From NCBI GenBank assembly GCA_016800925.1, contig JABCPU010000083.1, positions 124,001 to 188,000 on the forward strand: a stretch of DNA of 64,000 nt, read 5' to 3'. Positions 46,516 to 59,053 of the stretch are shown here, in pieces. The notes under the pieces are model-generated. The model saw nothing but the letters and a program-made list of their open reading frames with translations, was not told where the DNA came from and did not search any database. Both the position numbers and the translations under genes were made by a program. This DNA comes from Suillus spraguei. Taxonomy: Eukaryota > Basidiomycota > Agaricomycetes > Boletales > Suillaceae. Positions within the stretch are counted from its first letter, which is position 1. Every line of letters starts with the position of its first letter.

Positions 46516-47158
46516 CCTAGTGGTGAGAGATCTAGACTGATATTTTTGAATTGTGGGTCTACATTCGGTCCTGATAGAGTGTTGTACGGGATTTTCTGCC
46601 ATCTGGACTCTATACAATTATTTGCACTACTAGTCTTATGATATTGTATACAAGCGCTCTGTTCGCCTTCGGACGTTTCCTACCGTGAATTACACTGGTA
46701 AGAGACGTTACATTTGCTTTCGACGTCGTACCCGATCTTTCTCTTTTGCAAATAGTGCATCAACATCGCACTCGTAAGCTGCAAGGGATACTGCTTGCGA
46801 TTGACGGTCCAGCATTTGTGTTGGCACTGGGTGTAATTAAAAGCAGGTAGACATCGCGTGCTGTTGCCACAGCAAAGAGTCTGATTCAATGGAGAGTAAC
46901 AGGACATTGCAATGGACGGTTCCGAGTGGGAAATACAATTGATACTGAAAGCTTGTATTTCAGTATCACAGATGTAGATTATGGGAACTCTAGGAAGCCG
47001 CAACTAGCTGGCATATCATAATACTTAGGTGTTAATGTTGTATCCGAAAAGCATGACTAGAAGGCAACGAATAATGTATCATCTGAATATGTCTACGACC
47101 TGTCGAGACCAGAGAAAACACGAGAGTAAAAAACACGAGAGCAAACAGCCTCTAAAGG

Positions 47159-50100
47159 TCAAGGGAACGCCAGAATGCCTTGCCCGCGCTCAGGATCACT
47201 CATCCTATGGACACGAACTGTCTGGCCGACATGGATGTTGCCCATATCTTGGGGCGTGATCAGGATATACTGTTTCTTGTCCGAGGCATTTGCAGTGTCG
47301 ATCATCATCTTCATACTGATGCGGCGATTGACAGCATCCATGAAAACATCGAATTCATCTAGAAACGGTCAGGAAGAGGAGTATATCTGCTTGTGTATAC
47401 TGACCTAGGCAGCGAAGAGGGCACCCAATTGCATCCCAAAGTGAGAGCAATAAACAAATCGTGGAGAATGATTTTTCCCCGCCACTCAGCGACCGAGGAT
47501 CTTTGTCTTTCCCTTGCGTGGCCATTTGATCATCAGTTTGAACCTGATTTCAAAACGTAAGCCGTAGGTCATTTGCATACAAGGGAATGTACCTTCAGCT
47601 GGAGCGTTTGGTTGGCATGATCAAACAGAATCTTTCCAAAGTAGCCACGATTGGAGAGATGATACTGAAATACAACCTTGCATCGTAGAGCAATGTGGCG
47701 CCGGAATTCTTGCCAGCGGGTTAAACGAATAACAAGGGACCTCTTCAGAGCCTAAAGAAGGCGTTAATGAAATGAGGCATTAGTGTGAGCAAGCCTTACA
47801 TTATTCAGCGCAGCGAGACTTTTTAGTTCTTTTTCTGCGGTGTCCAGGACAGCTTTCGCGTTGTTCACCTCAACAGTCATTTCTTCGACTGTTGCGCCAT
47901 GCCTGCGCTCCCGTTCCTTGAGTGCTTTCTGAACAGATTCAAGAGTGCGCTCCACTACATCGACTTTACGAGGATTTTCAACCCGTTCACAGTATTCCTC
48001 AGCACCTGTGGTCCAGTTCTGATAGAATGTCAGCGGTCAAGCTCTCTTATAAATGCCGAAATACTGACTATAAATTCCTCCTGCAGTTGTTTCGCGATGG
48101 CGTCAATGGCTTCAACTTTTTTAATTTCATCCTCGAGCTTCTTTGCGTAGTGACTTTTGTTGCTTTGGGCTTCAAGACGGCTTGCGGCAGCGTCCTCGAT
48201 CTTTTTCTGTATTCTGGCGTTAGGTGACAATAGAAGGGACGTGATAGTAACTCTTACCTGAACTCCTTGGCGTGCTTCTTCGAAGTTATGGATCTGGCCT
48301 TTAACCTTGTTCGCCTCCGCAAGTAAAGTAGCCTGTTCCTGATCAATGGCCGTCCTTCTGCTGACTGCATCCTCGAATTGTTGCATAATCGAAGCCTTTT
48401 CCGCTTCAGCTTCCTGTGCAAAGAGGGTTGTCAGCTGGAACACACAAAATTGACATGAACATACATCTTTCGCGCTCTGCAATCCCATAATATCAGCCGG
48501 CATCTCTTCCTTTGCCTCCTCTTGAAGCGAAGCAATCTCTTGTTTTGCAGCACGATGGGCTTCGAATAAAGCGCGTTCTCGTACCTAGTAAACCATACAC
48601 GTTTAGGAATGGTGTAACGGAGGAATAGGGGAGACTGACATCCATTGCATTGATTTCGCGTGTCAGGATTTGGAACTGCTGTCTGAGCTGAGCAGCCTCG
48701 TCTTGTGCAGCCTTACATTCGCCGTCTGCATTCCGCAAGTTCTCTTGCCAAGTGCTGCAAATTGGTTTAGCATCATTGTGAGATGGTACAATATCGACGA
48801 ACCTAAGCACAGAGGCACAGTCGCTCGACGTGAACATCATGTTGCGGGGGTCGTTTGGAGGAAGCCTATGCAACTTGATCGACTGACCACCTCCCTCGGG
48901 ATATCGATGGACACGCATGTAATCAGCTGCCCACGCTACACCTCCTCCATTCATTCGTTTCAGGATGTTGTCGGCATCAAGACGCTTAGGCGCAACGACT
49001 GTACGCTCGATATTTGCTTGGTTGATTAGCAGGCGAAGAACGTAAGGGTCTGTAATCTGGATAACATAATTAGCTTAGCAGTAACGGGAACGATACAGAC
49101 TTGCCTCCAGGACCCGAAGAACAGTAAGGATGTGATCGGGTGGTTCCCCTGCGCTAAAGTCGAACATGTCGCGCTCGGATATAATTATGTTAACGTGAAA
49201 ACTATATTATGGTCAACGAGAAAATTTAAAAGTTGGCTAACGCACTTCTTCGTTTGGTCAAGTAACCTCTTGAGTTGTTGTCTATCTCTGGCATCGGTGA
49301 CCGCAAACGCACTCATTAGGCTTCCTAACTGAATTCTCATCAAATCTGCCCACGCCATGTCCTTCAGCTTGACATGCATCCCAAGCGGACCAACAGGCAC
49401 ATCCCCATGCCACCTCATTTTTGCAATCTGGTTGAGGACACTCTTGATGTCTCGGCCGTACGGAGCAAGTGCGTTCTGTCCTTTCTCCTTGCACTGAGAA
49501 ATCATGCTCTGGGCCGCAACAACACGCTCCTGTGCACTGTTCTTCTTGGCTTCGGCGGCAAGCCCCCTTCTCTTGATGTCCTCCTGCTCAGTCAATTTTT
49601 GGCGCTTAGCTTCAAGGAAGTCCTTCTGCGCTTGATCGGCGTTCAAGACATCTGTTCTGGCGGACTCTAGCTTTCGATTAAGTTCGTCTCGTTTCACTTG
49701 TGTGTCTGCAGCGAGACGACGCTCTTCTTCAGCAATGTTTCTCGTGTAGTTCTTAATGGCATCATTGAGAGAGTTAAGAGAAGTGTTCATTTGTTTCTCG
49801 TCATTCTGAAAGACATAATCACGTCAAACAAGAAGTAAAGCAGGGATAAGGTGGATAAACCTTGAAGTTTCCTATCTTCACTCTGTTATTGCGCATTTTC
49901 TCTTGCAGATCGTCACGCTGTTTGGTGAGGTGATCAATGTCGCCAAGTGCGGAATACTCCCTGTCGAATTGTTCTACAGCATCAGATGCAAGTTGGAATT
50001 GGGACTAACGAAAATACGTGAGCATATGAAGATCGGTACTCATGACTTTCTGGGAGCGCACCTCGGCTGTTTTCATCTCAGCCTCGATCTTGGGCAAGCG

Positions 50101-51595
50101 GCGTTCCGCTTTCGCAACTTCCCCAAGCTTCGCCTCCATTTCCTAGAAATTATAGATGCATCAGCTCACTATTCGCGACACACACGATCAATCACATCAC
50201 ACGGAACAAGAGGAATACTAAGGAAATCAGTTCTTACCGCTTGCTTTGCTGCGACGTGAGCCCAGGCAAGCTCCTTCTTGAGCTCATCGACCTTGCAGCG
50301 CTGCTCTCTTGCCTTACTTGCTTCTTCAAAGCGCACGCTAACCTCCTTAAATGTGATGCGTAGGTCGGGGAGAACTTGCTTTTTCTGGTGTAGCACCTTC
50401 TTAGTTTGGTTGATATTATCAAGGCAGGCGTCGTATTCCTCGGAAAGCTGCGATAGCTGGGTACCTCGCAGGAAGAACTGCAATGCATGCACGTGAACCA
50501 AGTACACTAGAATGTGAAAGTAGACACACCTTATATTTGTCGGAGGGATGGGAGGCACTTAAAAATTGCCTAGCAGCATCTACGTAGACTTTAACATGGA
50601 ATTGAAGACGCACATATGCAGATAGTATTCACCTTGACTAAGGACATTCATGGGGTTATCAACTTGTATGTTCATGTGATCACAGATGGCTGAAAGCTCG
50701 TCTCTCTTTGTGGATATAACCTTGCCGTCCTTACTCTTGATTTTCCATGAAGAAGATCCGTCCTTAGTAAATTTACGCGTAATGATAATGCTCTTTCCGT
50801 ATTCTTTGGGCTTATATGCTTCCTCGCCGTGGTTCTTGAGCGAAATGGTGATTTCTGAGGCCCTTGTGTAACGTCTCAAGATCAGTAACATAGACCTCAA
50901 TAAGTCAATCTTACTGTTGACCTTCACGAATAAAAGATTTCAGGCCACTACCGCGTCCTGTCGAATTTGCTTTTCCTCCAAGTGCAATTGTGATCGCGGA
51001 CAAGACAGCACTCTTTCCGCCTGACAGGGGCAGGTCAGTTAAACGAAAAATAGGAGTTGTCAGCCATCGGAGATACGATACTCACTTCCATTGTGACCTA
51101 TAAAGTTATTTCAGCATCTGCCTAACGTACTTGAAGTGACACTCACCGATAATGAAATTAATCTGAGGTCCAAACGTGAAAGTAAGTCGTTTGTGGCACA
51201 TGAACTGGTGCATCTCAATGGACTCGATGATTCCATGCTCTGCAATACCCTATAGCACATAGATCAGCTCGAACCATCGGCAGAGGTAGCTGACACCCTA
51301 CTAACACCAAAGTGTTGCGCTTCTGCTCGAGACGCTGGCGAATAGCCTCACCGTTCAGTTCTTCAAAGCGTTGCTCCTCTTCCTCGTTGTGCTCCTCCTG
51401 GGTTAAATCTTCTTCGTCTTCTTCGTCTTCGTCGCTATCCTCCTGACGCGCCTTGCCTTTGGCAGGCTTCCTATTGCGGTGTCGCGACCGGTCAACGATC
51501 TCGTCGTCGCTATCAATAGTCCTGGCACGCTTAGAGTGTTGCGATAAAACATCCAAAGCCTCCTCGTCGTCAACGATGACTTTGCGTTTTGCCAT
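47159..51595 (-). CDS. SMC6: Structural maintenance of chromosomes protein 6 (SMC5/6 complex ATPase)
   Basis: SMC6 pairs with SMC5 and NSE proteins in DNA repair and chromosome segregation in the nucleus. The start [19 protein letters not shown] is chosen because upstream codons precede a Ser/Arg-rich run not expected in the family. The N-terminus has basic and acidic stretches ([28 protein letters not shown]). Then come [20 protein letters not shown] and the Walker A loop IIGHNGSGKSA, assembled from three exons with a 12-nt middle exon (51086-51097). The first coiled coil follows, then the hinge around 48850-49480 ([20 protein letters not shown]) and the second coiled coil. The C-terminal head shows [20 protein letters not shown] (signature) and [10 protein letters not shown] (Walker B), ending [14 protein letters not shown]. 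Many short introns interrupt it and no frame break was seen. It converges with the ALG1 copy. Confidence 0.95.
51086..51097 (-). other. SMC6: 12-nt micro-exon in the SMC6 Walker A loop
   Basis: On the minus strand, GTCACAATGGAA is bounded by a TTTATAG acceptor and a GTGAGT donor, between introns of 49 nt (51098-51146) and 65 nt (51021-51085). It supplies the second base onward of Gly, then His-Asn-Gly and the first base of Ser, completing IIGHNGSGKSA in phase. Confidence 0.85.
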
Positions 51596-54557
51596 TACTG
51601 CTGCAGACAGTGTACGTGAAGGGAAAGAGCGCGCCGCGACGCGTTGCAATTGGAAGGTTGCCACGCTGTCAATAAAAACAAACAATAGAAATTAAGCCGA
51701 ACATACACAGATCTCCCACTTATATGGTACTCCTTTACGTACAATTTGGTGTGTAGATTGAAAATAGAGTAGCCAGTCCTTGGTCCGAGTTAACCGCTTT
51801 TAAATAGAATTATTCCTGATTTCTGCGGTCTAGTCCCAAACTTGAATCTCCCCATCGGATATACTTTTACACTTAATAAGGCGTACTGCTGATGCATCTC
51901 TTGCATTCACGGGCTCACTTGCTTGAATCCACGCCACCATCGCTAGATTCTTTGGACACATAATTATTCATGCACCCAATATGCTGTTCGCGAAGCTAGG
52001 CGACCAATCGTATTACCATTGGTCGCCTAAGCATCGCGAACAGCATCAATAGCTCTGACGTTGACTGTGGGCTCCTAGATCTCGTCAATTTTTACTCGGA
52101 GTATTTCGTTCTTTTTGTGAGTACGCTGTTACAGCCGGTAGGAGCCATATCGTATGAACCGTGACCTGACATCGGAATTGCGGTCAGATTATAGAAGGCT
52201 CGAATTCCTTCACCCTCGGTACATCCTTTCAGGCCGTTGACGAGGCGTTGATATGCTCCTTAATAGGCTCTGTCTGCGAAAGTTCAATGACCAACGCATG
52301 GCACAAACTAAAATGTGAGTGTACCACACATCGTCATCGATTCTGGATCTTATTTAAACCAGGCCCTCATTCGTGAACGTCGTCACCGTCTCATCATCAA
52401 CCACTACGATGCAGATTACCTTACCAAGAATTTCGTGAAGAGCCTATCATTGAGAGAAATGAGAATAATGGGGTGCGCGAACCAATTGTTTCATATCTTT
52501 TGGCTGGAAGATGATGCGAAGGTATTATACATGTTTTTTCATCCACTCAATGTTAAATGTCTGAAAATAGGTTGTATACGCTCATCTGCATCAATTGCCA
52601 ACCATCTCGCAGGTTACGATGTTCATCAAGAACCCCAGGACCATCAAATCCATTGCCTCGAAAATGCACTGACTATGAAGTAGGACCTGTATACCTTTCC
52701 AGCCTGGATGAAGCATATATGGCAGACGAAGTTCCCAAATCCGTCAAGCTGACCACTGGCTTGCCCTTTCCAAGTACTATCTCATCATTCATACTGCGTG
52801 TTGTAGAATCGCGCATCTTGTTGGAGCAGGAGAGTACACTGACAAGATCATTCAGGATGAGGACAGTACAAAAAATTTGGCGTGCGACAGAACTTCTGCT
52901 GAAGTTTGACGTCATGCTTTGACGCAGCAAGTCCAAGCCGATCATCCAGTGCATTGAAAATCGAGGATTCATCCACCCTCATATTTAACATTACCTTTGT
53001 GTAATACTACTACATTCCTGTTTCGGCACTTTCCCTTACTTTCCTCCCGGTTTTCCTTCCGCAAGATCGAGGTGGTTCTTTTCAACCATTTGTTGTAACC
53101 ATCATGTTGTCCATTGTACCATTTTGCATCTGGCCCGTACAGTCCGTTTGTGCAACATCAATTATATCCGTTGTATCCCTACTCTCTCACCCGATCACGA
53201 CTCTGGGCTCGAGTTAGCAAGTTTGCGCTTCCTTGACCAATAAGGTAGAGTCCTTATAACATTCTATGTGCCACTTCGAGACTGGACGTCAGATACATCC
53301 CCTCACGGACTTACTAGGCTCTTGGAGAACGGTCACAAGCTCAGTCGAATCAACGATTATTACGCAGAGTTCATCGATGTCGATGATGACCACCCTCTAG
53401 AACACAATACAACTTATTAGTTGTTCAAGTTAATCTCTTGTAGAGACCTGGTCCGTCGACTTCGTTCATTCTTGATTACGATTGAATGCTTTCACGCCAT
53501 ACAGGCTTGATTCTGATTCTTTCATCTCTCCAGCCATGAACTCGCTGGTTCCTGGTTCAAGAGAAAGACACCGATGACTTGGAGGATTGCCTGTATGCAA
53601 ACGCCACTAGATCTGATCTTTCTAATTTCAAGATTACAGACTTTTCATCCACATGATAAACTATGAACAACCCCATGGTTGTTCCTCAGAAACCGTAGTG
53701 AGTGTGTGTGGCGCGCACTCACGAGCTCAACCACACTAGCACTTTCACAGTTTCAACAAGCCTCTCAAAAAGGGCTGGCAGATTTCTTCAATTGGCCTCG
53801 TACTCGGGACCCGATTTCCGGTCTGTACGATCAGATATCAGCAATGAAAAGACACCGCCGCAAAACCTTGTCTGAGGCACCTGGACCTGTGCATGTTTAG
53901 ATATTATGTGGCTGGTGGCTCTGCGAGGTTGCTTCGTAGAAGGAACCCTTGCAACTATCTTCTTTCTATTGGCCCGCCTACTGAAGACTACCACTGAGTA
54001 GCAAAACAGAAATCCGCTATTTGGATGCCAATATATTATCAATATTATCAAGCACCCACCGGGACTTGGTTACCACTTACCAAGCTCAGTTATTAAAGTT
54101 CACGTTTACGAAAGCATGACTTCAGTGCAGCTGATCATCTAGTAGTTCCAAGTCACGATGTGTAGATGTATATTACTTTTCCCAGCAGGCATATTATTCA
54201 ATTAGAAAAATAAAGGATCAGTGTACATGCTACACTAGCGCGATGAGCAAGGGTTCCCATGTTCCTTTTGTCTGAGTAAATTGCCTAACTAGGATAATAT
54301 GAGCAACTGAACAACTGAACATTGAGCTCAATCTGGGTAAGCGAAGGTCTTGCAGCCACCTGCGAGCTGGTTGTTTTCTTGCCCTCCATGGCACGCGACA
54401 AAGTACTATCCGTTGGGCTGCAAGGGGCACAAGTGGAGTTTTCAGCCTCTCAAAGACAAAATGTCAACAATTTGCATGGCACTGCAGGGCCGTCCAATTA
54501 CCGAGATGCATCTAGTAATTCGTACGTCTGATTCTTAACTTCGCTAGATCACTCTGA
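51596..54557. other. Intergenic and decayed sequence between SMC6 and the SUMO protease
   Basis: An exon-like plus frame around 52365-52510 reads ALIRERRHRLIINHYDADYL and MGCANQLFHIFWLEDDAK, preceded by a GTGAGT...CCAG intron. Others at 52680-52920 and 53679-53900 have no consistent frame. I recognise no domain; this may be a dead gene. A long inverted repeat lies at 51981-52046. Confidence 0.4.
51981..52046. repeat. 28/29-bp inverted repeat with 9-nt loop
   Basis: The left arm starts ATGCTGTTCGCGAAGC and ends GGCGACCAAT; the right arm starts ATTGGTCGCC and ends GCGAACAGCAT. The arms pair with one mismatch and one gap around CGTATTACC. It lies about 390 bp upstream of the SMC6 start in non-coding DNA. 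Confidence 0.9.
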
Positions 54558-57500
54558 ATGAAGCTCTGCAGAAGAGGAACATGGAAAAATTCTCCTACTC
54601 CAATAACCGCCCCATCGAATACAGTGAGTTAACTGACACCTATCAGATTCGACTTTGGCGGTAATCCTCTCTGTTATGTAGCGTAACACACGCCCCGGGC
54701 CAGCAGCAAGCCCCTACGACCAAATCACCAACGGCAACAGTCTCCGAACAAATCCGAATGTGCGTCGGACGGTTCTCGGTACTCCTGCGCGATCATTCTT
54801 ACCACAAGAATTCAAGCGCTCCAAACATGATCACACTCTCACCAATAGTCTCGCTATACGGATCAACAATTCGAGTTCCACAAACAACACCCGTGCTTCT
54901 ACAAGACATACAGGGCAACCAGATCCCGAGGTACAAATAATCGACCGACCTCATGGAATGAAAGGCGCACCTGCGCATCACAGGCATCCTTTTGGTCATC
55001 AGGTCGAAGAAATTTCAGACTGTGAGGATCTTGGAGTACCTGTATCTCGTCCTGAGGACATCGGGGTGCTTGTACCTCGTCCTCATCCTTCGTCGTCTTC
55101 ACCAGACCCTATGAATCTTCATCCTTTCCATACCTTTCCAGGTGACCTACAATATCCTGACTCCAGGAAGGGCAAAGGAAAGGATTCCTCTCCGACTACA
55201 CAATCCTGCACTGCGGTTGTGTCTGATGAGGCTGATGATATTGAAGACTTTTCGTCAGAAGCAGGCAACAACCGACCTTCACTCCCTCCGAAACCTCAAT
55301 CGCAACGAGCTGCAACACTTGCGCCCATACCGAAAAATATTGTCCGCGAAGCTCGAAAAGTATTTGAGCCTCAGGTTCCATCCCTTGATTTACGGAAAAT
55401 TAGGCATGAGATTGGGGTTGTGAAGAAAATGAGACCCAGAAAAACAACTAAGGTTCAGTGTCAGTGTGTTTTATTTTGTAATGACTCACGCCTTCAATCA
55501 GTCTATCCCAACGTCTCAATCGCAATTCGACCATATTGCAACGTCATCCACGCAGTTCACATCCAAAGAGCTTCCTCGCACTAAGGACCCTCCTTTGAAG
55601 CTCCCTTTGCAAGCATGGGGGATCGGTCTGAAAATATTCAGTGCAGAAGATGGTTCCGAGCCTCCTGTCTTTGAGTATGATCTGAAAAACAGACGCCTCG
55701 CTGTGGCTGTACCTGGACAGTCTCCATCTTTCCGGTTTCAACAAACTAATGGGTTTGAAATGGTAACAGTACGTTCCCAACATAAGTTATACGGCACTCG
55801 TACTAATATCGATAAGGTCACAACTGACGATACGAAATCCTTGAAAGACAATGTAGTCATACAGCTACGGATGAGGAACGACTGCCAAGTCTGTGATAAC
55901 GGGAAATCAATAGACGCCTTTGTGCCCGGTGCGTGTGCCATTTTGACGGGTGGGCTATGTACTGAACCGCTGCACCCAGGACAGAACCGCGGACGCGGGG
56001 ACCTGACATTCTTGTTTAGCACGGATGAAAGCAAAGGGTGGACGCAAACGATATATCAGAACCTACGCTTTCGCCTGACTGAAGCGGCATCTAAACACGA
56101 CACTGTGAGGTACGAAGCCATAACTACCTAGAGAGAATTTACCTGATTGAAAGCAGACCAGCGGGCGCGCGCGGACTCTGGAAAAAACTTGAGGACCTTG
56201 CACAGATGTTTGAAGAGCATCGCCGTCACCCTTCGTCTAATTCTCGCCACGAGTCAATGCCTCCTTCCGTAAAAAATGCATCTCCTGTGCCAGATGTATC
56301 TAGCTCCACAGTCAATTCTGGATCGTGTCTGGCACCTGATACGTAGGTTATTCTGTGACTGCATATATTTTGGTTGATGACTTATAATCCTCATAGTAAT
56401 CCACCAATCGCTGAGGCCGGTACATCGTTGCGTCGTTCATCACGGCATTCTGCTGTTGCAGCAGTCGAAACTCAGTCAGACTCTCCTCCCATAGCAGATC
56501 CTGAAGAACTGTGCGATTTTTTATCATTAGTACTTTATTTTATCTCTTATCTGTTTTACTAGAATTCTCGTATATCCCCCATCCGGCCCTGGCGCATTGA
56601 ACATTATGGGCAGCGATTTGAACAGGCTCAGACCGCACGAGTTCCTCAATGATACATTGATAGAGTTTGGCTTGAAGTACGGTCACCTGCCATTTATTTC
56701 AGCGTAATGCTGACATTATACAGGCTTTGGCTCAGCGATCTTAAAGAGCAAAACCCCGAGCTTGCAGAACAAATTCACGTTTTCAGTTCGTTCTTCTATA
56801 AGAAGCTCAACAACAAGAAAAGGCAAGTTTTCTCTGTTTTATTTTACAAATTCTGAAATCACATTTTTACCTGAAGCTTGGACGAAGGATATCAAAGCGT
56901 GAAGAAATGGACGTCCAGGGTTAATATATTCTCGAAGAAATACATAATTGTCCCGATCAACGAGAAGCGAGTATGTCCTTAACGAGGTTGACTCTTACTA
57001 ACTCCAATCCAAGTCTACATTGGTACCTCGCCATCATCTATGAACCTGAGCACACTCTTCTCCCACCTCTCCCTCAGAAAGAACCCACTCTCTCTCAACG
57101 AGGAAAACTACGGCGAAAGACTGTTGCTGAGCCAGACGTACTTCCTGCGACCGAGCCCGAGGCAACACCACCCCACGACCTACCAGCACTAGAAGCACGA
57201 TCAGAGCCGGATGCTGAAGTGGCCTCACTGCACGCTACTTGCGCGTCCACGCCAAGTATTACGCAAGACGAAGACATGGATGACATCTCACCTGTGGAAT
57301 TCACACAGTCATGTTCAATATCCAACAAGCTTCCTCCGAAACTATACAGGGTTCCATCATCCAACCCTGCATCTATACGAGGCAGGTCTGTCTCTGTTGA
57401 CGAGGCCTCAGGGAGATCGATGTCCGTCGAAGCGCATGTAGACTTGATCTTACCAACGTCTTCTCCACGTTTGGAGCCGATGGATGTTGATGTCACCGTT

Positions 57501-58498
57501 ATCGACATCGACACGATCCCAGAGGGGACCTCGCCGAAGGATAATCTTCCATCTTCTAATGCATCAACTTCAACACACGTCTCTGAGCCTCCCAGCGCTT
57601 TGTCATCAAAACCTCCGTCTCGTATGATTGGTATGACTTCGGCTCACTTTTATGGACCCTCTGCCAAGAACAAGGGGAAGGAGAAGGCTATCGAACCAGC
57701 CGTTGTACCGGACTCTGAAGAGGAGGACGAACATAATGAGGATGAGAAGCAAGAAAGGGAAGTAGATGCTATGTTGGACATCCAACCCAGTCTGGCCACT
57801 CAGACATCGAATGATCCTCCTAGGTAAGCCCACGTACTTGCATTTTGTGATCAGCTTATAATTTGTTGCAGGACTTGGATATTCACGCTAGATTCCTTAG
57901 GTTCACGGCATCCTCAAGCACAGAAGGTATTGCGATATTGGCTGAAGGCTGAAGCGAAAGACAAGCAACAAAAGGACGAGGTGAGACCGGCTGAAGTCAA
58001 GTTTGCACAGGTGTGTGGAGTCCTATTTTGCAAAGAAGACCTTTTCGACGATCCAGTACAGGTCCCATCGCAGCCCAACTTTGCCGACTGCGGCGTCTAC
58101 CTGCTACATTTCGCTAGAACCTTCCTTTCAGATCCTGTTCACTACTTTAATCTCATCCACCAAGTGCGTAGTTCTTACTTTTTGAATACTCGACTGATGT
58201 CGGCTCTGTTCTAAAGAGCAAGAAAATATATCCTGCCGCACAGCGCAAAATCGACTGGAACGAGGAATCGGTTCAGCACTACCGGAAAGATCTTATTGGG
58301 CGGATCCAAGACCTTTCCAAAGAGTGGAAGGTTTCGAGGGCGGTGAAGGAAGAGGACGCGAAGCGCAAACGGGAGAGCGAAGAGCTTGGGCAAGCTGACA
58401 ACGATTCAGAGGTGGAGGTGGACATCCTCGAGGATGTGAAGGTCCCGCCGCCCACGCCCAAGTCAAAGGAGCGACCGGCGAAGAGGATGCGTGGTTGA
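54558..58498 (+). CDS. Ulp2/SENP6-like SUMO-specific protease (C48 peptidase)
   Basis: Ulp2-type enzymes trim poly-SUMO chains in the nucleus. The likely start is MKLCRRGTWKNSPTP, because an in-frame TGA directly precedes it. The N-terminal ~500 residues are disordered and basic/Ser-rich, followed by a folded block LPLQAWGIGLKIFSAEDG. The protease domain begins near 56580 with NIMGSDLNRLRPHEFLND, then FGLKLWLSDL, VFSSFFYKKLN and IIVPINEK. Catalytic His is in HWYLAIIYEP (~57020), Asp in TLDSLGSRHPQ (~57890), and the QPNFADCGVYLLHF block (~58075-58115) holds the Cys. About 270 residues of Pro/Glu/Ser-rich sequence sit between His and Asp, which is the Ulp2/SENP6 type of split domain. The C-terminus is charged with KERPAKRMRG. 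Short GT-AG introns join about ten or more exons; the 5'-most ones are the least certain. Confidence 0.88.
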
Positions 58499-59053
58499 AG
58501 GGCCTTAGTGACAAAGAAGCTACTTACGGAATTCTTACTTATTTGTGATGCATACTCTTTAGATTCTGCTCCTACATGCTGAGTCCCATTGGACGGGTAC
58601 CCTATTAATTTCAATACTGGGCATCAGATTACACGCATATAACCACTTGATATAATAAATAAATTTGTTTCCCGAAGTCCCAAGCAGTCAGTACTTGCTG
58701 AGCGCTGGACGATACATGGCAGCCTCGATCCCCGTACTCGAGCAATCGACACGTACCCAATCTATCTGGTATCAAAGGTTATGAAAGGTGGACGGATTGT
58801 TTCCAGGTAAGAAGAAAATCGTTGGATGAACGTGAAGAATGTATGTATGTACAGATCCATCACGCTGGTATCGTGATGAGATTGATTAAACGAACGGACA
58901 GGAGTTCATCCTTATGAATGCATACCCCCACAATGGAGCACAGGTTAAAACTTGTAAGTAACCAGAACCAGAGACTACCCAGATGAAGATCCAAGTATGA
59001 ACCCTGTATCATGGAAGAGAATTCTCGAAATGTGATGAAGTACGAGGGGCAGC
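58499..59053. other. 3' spacer between two convergent genes
   Basis: No ORF is supported. This should contain both polyadenylation regions; an AT-rich TATAATAAATAAATTTG stretch lies near 58651. Confidence 0.5.

Noticed and set aside
49374..50259. Plus-strand ORFs opposite SMC6
   Set aside because: Shadows of the coiled-coil coding sequence on the other strand.
57095..57514. 139-codon minus ORF
   Set aside because: Antisense to the disordered insert of the SUMO protease.
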